Source: Promethearchaeota archaeon (GTDB lineage Archaea; Asgardarchaeota; Lokiarchaeia; Sigynarchaeales; SOKP01). From it: a stretch of DNA of 6,221 nt. The DNA is taken from contig JAHLWV010000134.1 of assembly GCA_019057735.1 (NCBI GenBank), positions 1 to 6,221 of the forward strand. The letters are read 5' to 3'. Position 1 is the first letter of the stretch, and every line of letters begins with the position of its first letter. Shown piece after piece: positions 4,868-6,221 of the stretch. Below the pieces are notes generated by a model, which ran no database searches, had not been told where the DNA came from, and saw only the letters and a list, made by a program, of their open reading frames with translations. The position numbers and the translations under genes are program-made.

Positions 4868-5377
4868 GTGAGAAGAGTGAATTTAACAAGAGATGATTTG
4901 ATCCAGTCAGATGCTACAATGAATCAAATGCGTAATATGGTTTATCACTTGCAACGGTTTATGAAAATTAACGGTGTGTCAGAAACAAGAGAAAATTTAA
5001 GGAGAATGGGACGAAATATTGCCCGAACTTATGTGAAATATTGGAAACCGATAGATCATATTAATTTATCAAATGTGAGAGATGCTATTGCTACAATCTA
5101 TAAAAATATCTTAAATAGTTCGGTTTCAATTGAAATCGATAAACTTAATAAAACGATTACCGTTCAAGACAACGATTGTTCATTATGCAAATATCATATA
5201 AATGAAATCGATGTTGCGGGTTGTGAAATTATTGCAGCAATGATATCAGAAATTATAACTTGCATAAATAAAGAAAAATCTTCATTAATAATAGAACCAG
5301 TTAACATTCTTGAATCTCGAACGTTTGGGCATAAATCTTGTATTCAAAGCTTTAAATATGAGGGGGGAGGTGTTTAA
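4868..5377 (+). CDS. TRAPP (Bet3-like)/V4R-superfamily protein, first of a pair
   Basis: TRAPP small subunits form the core of a eukaryotic vesicle-tethering complex; the related V4R domain is a prokaryotic small-molecule or sensor module. This 169-residue protein has helices at about 40-60 (ENLRRMGRNIARTYVKYW) and 68-83, a strand pair SVSIEIDKLNKTITVQDN, the motif CSLC at 104-107, a helix after Cys119 (CEIIAAMISEIITCI), and a closing hairpin IEPVNILESRTFGHKSC with Cys158. That order matches a single TRAPP/V4R domain of normal length and aligns with the downstream protein. The GTG start fits a TATA box 25.5 nt upstream. GTG at 4877 and ATG at 4919 are alternatives, the latter removing 17 residues before the first helix. 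It forms an operon with the next gene, 2 nt away. The superfamily is fairly sure; vesicle tethering is inference. Confidence 0.78.
   Translation: MRRVNLTRDDLIQSDATMNQMRNMVYHLQRFMKINGVSETRENLRRMGRNIARTYVKYWKPIDHINLSNVRDAIATIYKNILNSSVSIEIDKLNKTITVQDNDCSLCKYHINEIDVAGCEIIAAMISEIITCINKEKSSLIIEPVNILESRTFGHKSCIQSFKYEGGGV
5364..5372 (+). promoter_or_regulatory. Strong Shine-Dalgarno of the second TRAPP/V4R gene
   Basis: GGGAGGTG-type sequence (AGGGGGGAGGTG over 5361-5372) ends 7 nt before the ATG at 5380 and lies inside the last codons of the preceding gene. It is the strongest ribosome binding site in the window and marks an internal operon gene. It also encodes the Gly-Gly-Gly near the end of the first protein. 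Confidence 0.75.
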
Positions 5378-5379
5378 TA

Positions 5380-6221
5380 ATGGGAGCAGTTCAATGGTTA
5401 TTAAAAAAAATCACTAAAGTATTTGGTAGAAACACTACTTCTCTATTCTACGTTCTTCTTTATCGTGAAACATTAAAAGAGATAAATAAAATCACGAAAA
5501 ATGAAGAGGACAGTATTATTATACTTAGAGAGATCGGGAAGAAGGCTGCCACAGAATCATGTGAGCGTCACACTGCTGTTTTTAAATGGATGCCTGGGAG
5601 CCCAAGAAAAGTAATTGAATATTTTGAACTTTTATGGGTTGTTGTTTTTGGAAAAGAATTAGAAGAAGGGGAATTAACTTACGAGGAACTTCCTAAAGAA
5701 GGCTCGAAATATAACGATTATCTTGTAACAATAAAAAGTTGTCCACTTTGTGCTGGGTATGGGGTAGATGCTGAAGATACTTTCAATTTTCAAAAAATAA
5801 GCAATCAAGATACTGAAGGTCTTGCGTGCGGTTTAACGGGAATGTTAGAAAGTGTTGCTAATTTCATACTTAAAATAAAAAGAAGCGATTATAGAATTAA
5901 CATTGTAGAACAGAAGTGCTTAGCGAAAGGTGAAGAACATCTTCAGTTTATGTGTAAAATTTATGATTCTTTGGAATGGAAAGAACTAAGCTCCGTTCGA
6001 ATTCAAGATAAAATTAAATCTAGAGTTAAATTTGAAGAATCTATGGAAGAAGATGTTGTTCAAGAAACTAAGTTAGACATTATTGATAAACTTCAAGAAG
6101 TTTTATCTCTTGATAAAATTGAGGAACTACTTGATGAACCCTTAGAAGGTGTTAAAAGTAAAGTTGCTGAGATCATTGAAGATAAATTAAATCTTAACCC
6201 TGAACATTTTTTCGATTATTT
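5380..6221 (+). CDS. TRAPP (Bet3-like)/V4R-superfamily protein with acidic helical extension, 3' partial
   Basis: The frame is open from the ATG at 5380 to the right edge, giving 280 residues without a stop. Residues 1-200 carry one TRAPP/V4R domain. Helices lie at 21-40 (SLFYVLLYRETLKEINKITK) and 46-62 (IIILREIGKKAATESCE), then KWMPGSP and the helix RKVIEYFELLWVVVFG. After these come strand YLVTIKSCPLC (Cys121, Cys124), the helix after Cys150 (CGLTGMLESVANFIL), and the closing hairpin INIVEQKCLAKGEEHLQF, a V4R hallmark around Cys180 and Gly184. Residues 205-280 form an acidic, Lys/Glu-rich, probably helical extension (such as LDIIDKLQEVLSLDKIEELL) not found in standard TRAPP subunits. The Shine-Dalgarno and 2-nt gap indicate co-expression with the first TRAPP-like protein, suggesting a heterodimer. 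It may continue with further domains. The family is fairly sure; a trafficking role is not shown. Confidence 0.8.
   Translation, partial: MGAVQWLLKKITKVFGRNTTSLFYVLLYRETLKEINKITKNEEDSIIILREIGKKAATESCERHTAVFKWMPGSPRKVIEYFELLWVVVFGKELEEGELTYEELPKEGSKYNDYLVTIKSCPLCAGYGVDAEDTFNFQKISNQDTEGLACGLTGMLESVANFILKIKRSDYRINIVEQKCLAKGEEHLQFMCKIYDSLEWKELSSVRIQDKIKSRVKFEESMEEDVVQETKLDIIDKLQEVLSLDKIEELLDEPLEGVKSKVAEIIEDKLNLNPEHFFDY

Noticed and set aside
1..6221. tRNA, rRNA, CRISPR array, insertion sequence or integration site
   Set aside because: There are no tRNA-like arms or TTCRANNC loop, no conserved rRNA stretches, no regularly spaced direct repeats and no transposase or terminal inverted repeats.

Overview
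The window is AT-rich DNA (low GC by eye, with intergenic stretches poorer still). It most likely comes from an Asgard archaeon, in the broad Lokiarchaeia/Heimdallarchaeia/Thorarchaeia sense. The evidence is the combination of a gelsolin-type actin-regulator domain (3368-3970, minus) and two adjacent TRAPP/V4R-superfamily genes (4868-6221, plus) with an archaeal HdrC-type iron-sulfur protein. Promoters are of the TATA-box type, and most start codons lie about 24-32 nt from a TATA centre, as expected for leaderless archaeal transcripts. The lineage is inferred from gene content; no rRNA or other marker gene is present.

Layout. 2-142 (+) is the tail of an unidentified protein. A promoter region with an 18-bp palindrome touching the TATA element precedes an unrecognised alpha/beta protein at 293-1150 (+), possibly longin/roadblock-like. 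Five minus-strand genes follow, each separated by AT-rich gaps and apparently with its own promoter. From right to left in transcription order they are a metallo-beta-lactamase-fold hydrolase (4053-4700), a gelsolin-domain protein with a repeated helical tail (3368-3970), a thioredoxin (2789-3148), a stand-alone HdrC-like 2x[4Fe-4S] protein (2073-2612) and a bacterial-type triosephosphate isomerase (1174-1944). A 167-bp divergent control region with two short palindromes separates the hydrolase from the TRAPP/V4R pair, the only clear operon here. The second TRAPP gene runs off the right edge.

How the genes relate. The hydrolase, thioredoxin, HdrC and triosephosphate isomerase are metabolic or redox genes; nothing but co-orientation ties them together. 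The gelsolin-like protein points to an actin-type cytoskeleton. The two TRAPP/V4R proteins are translationally linked (2-nt gap, strong Shine-Dalgarno), share a CxLC motif plus a central cysteine, and look like divergent paralogues that could pair as TRAPP small subunits do. The points most worth a second look are this pair and its cysteine pattern, the gelsolin plus helical-repeat architecture, and the contrast between leaderless first genes and Shine-Dalgarno-led genes. I see no mobile element, CRISPR array, tRNA or rRNA.
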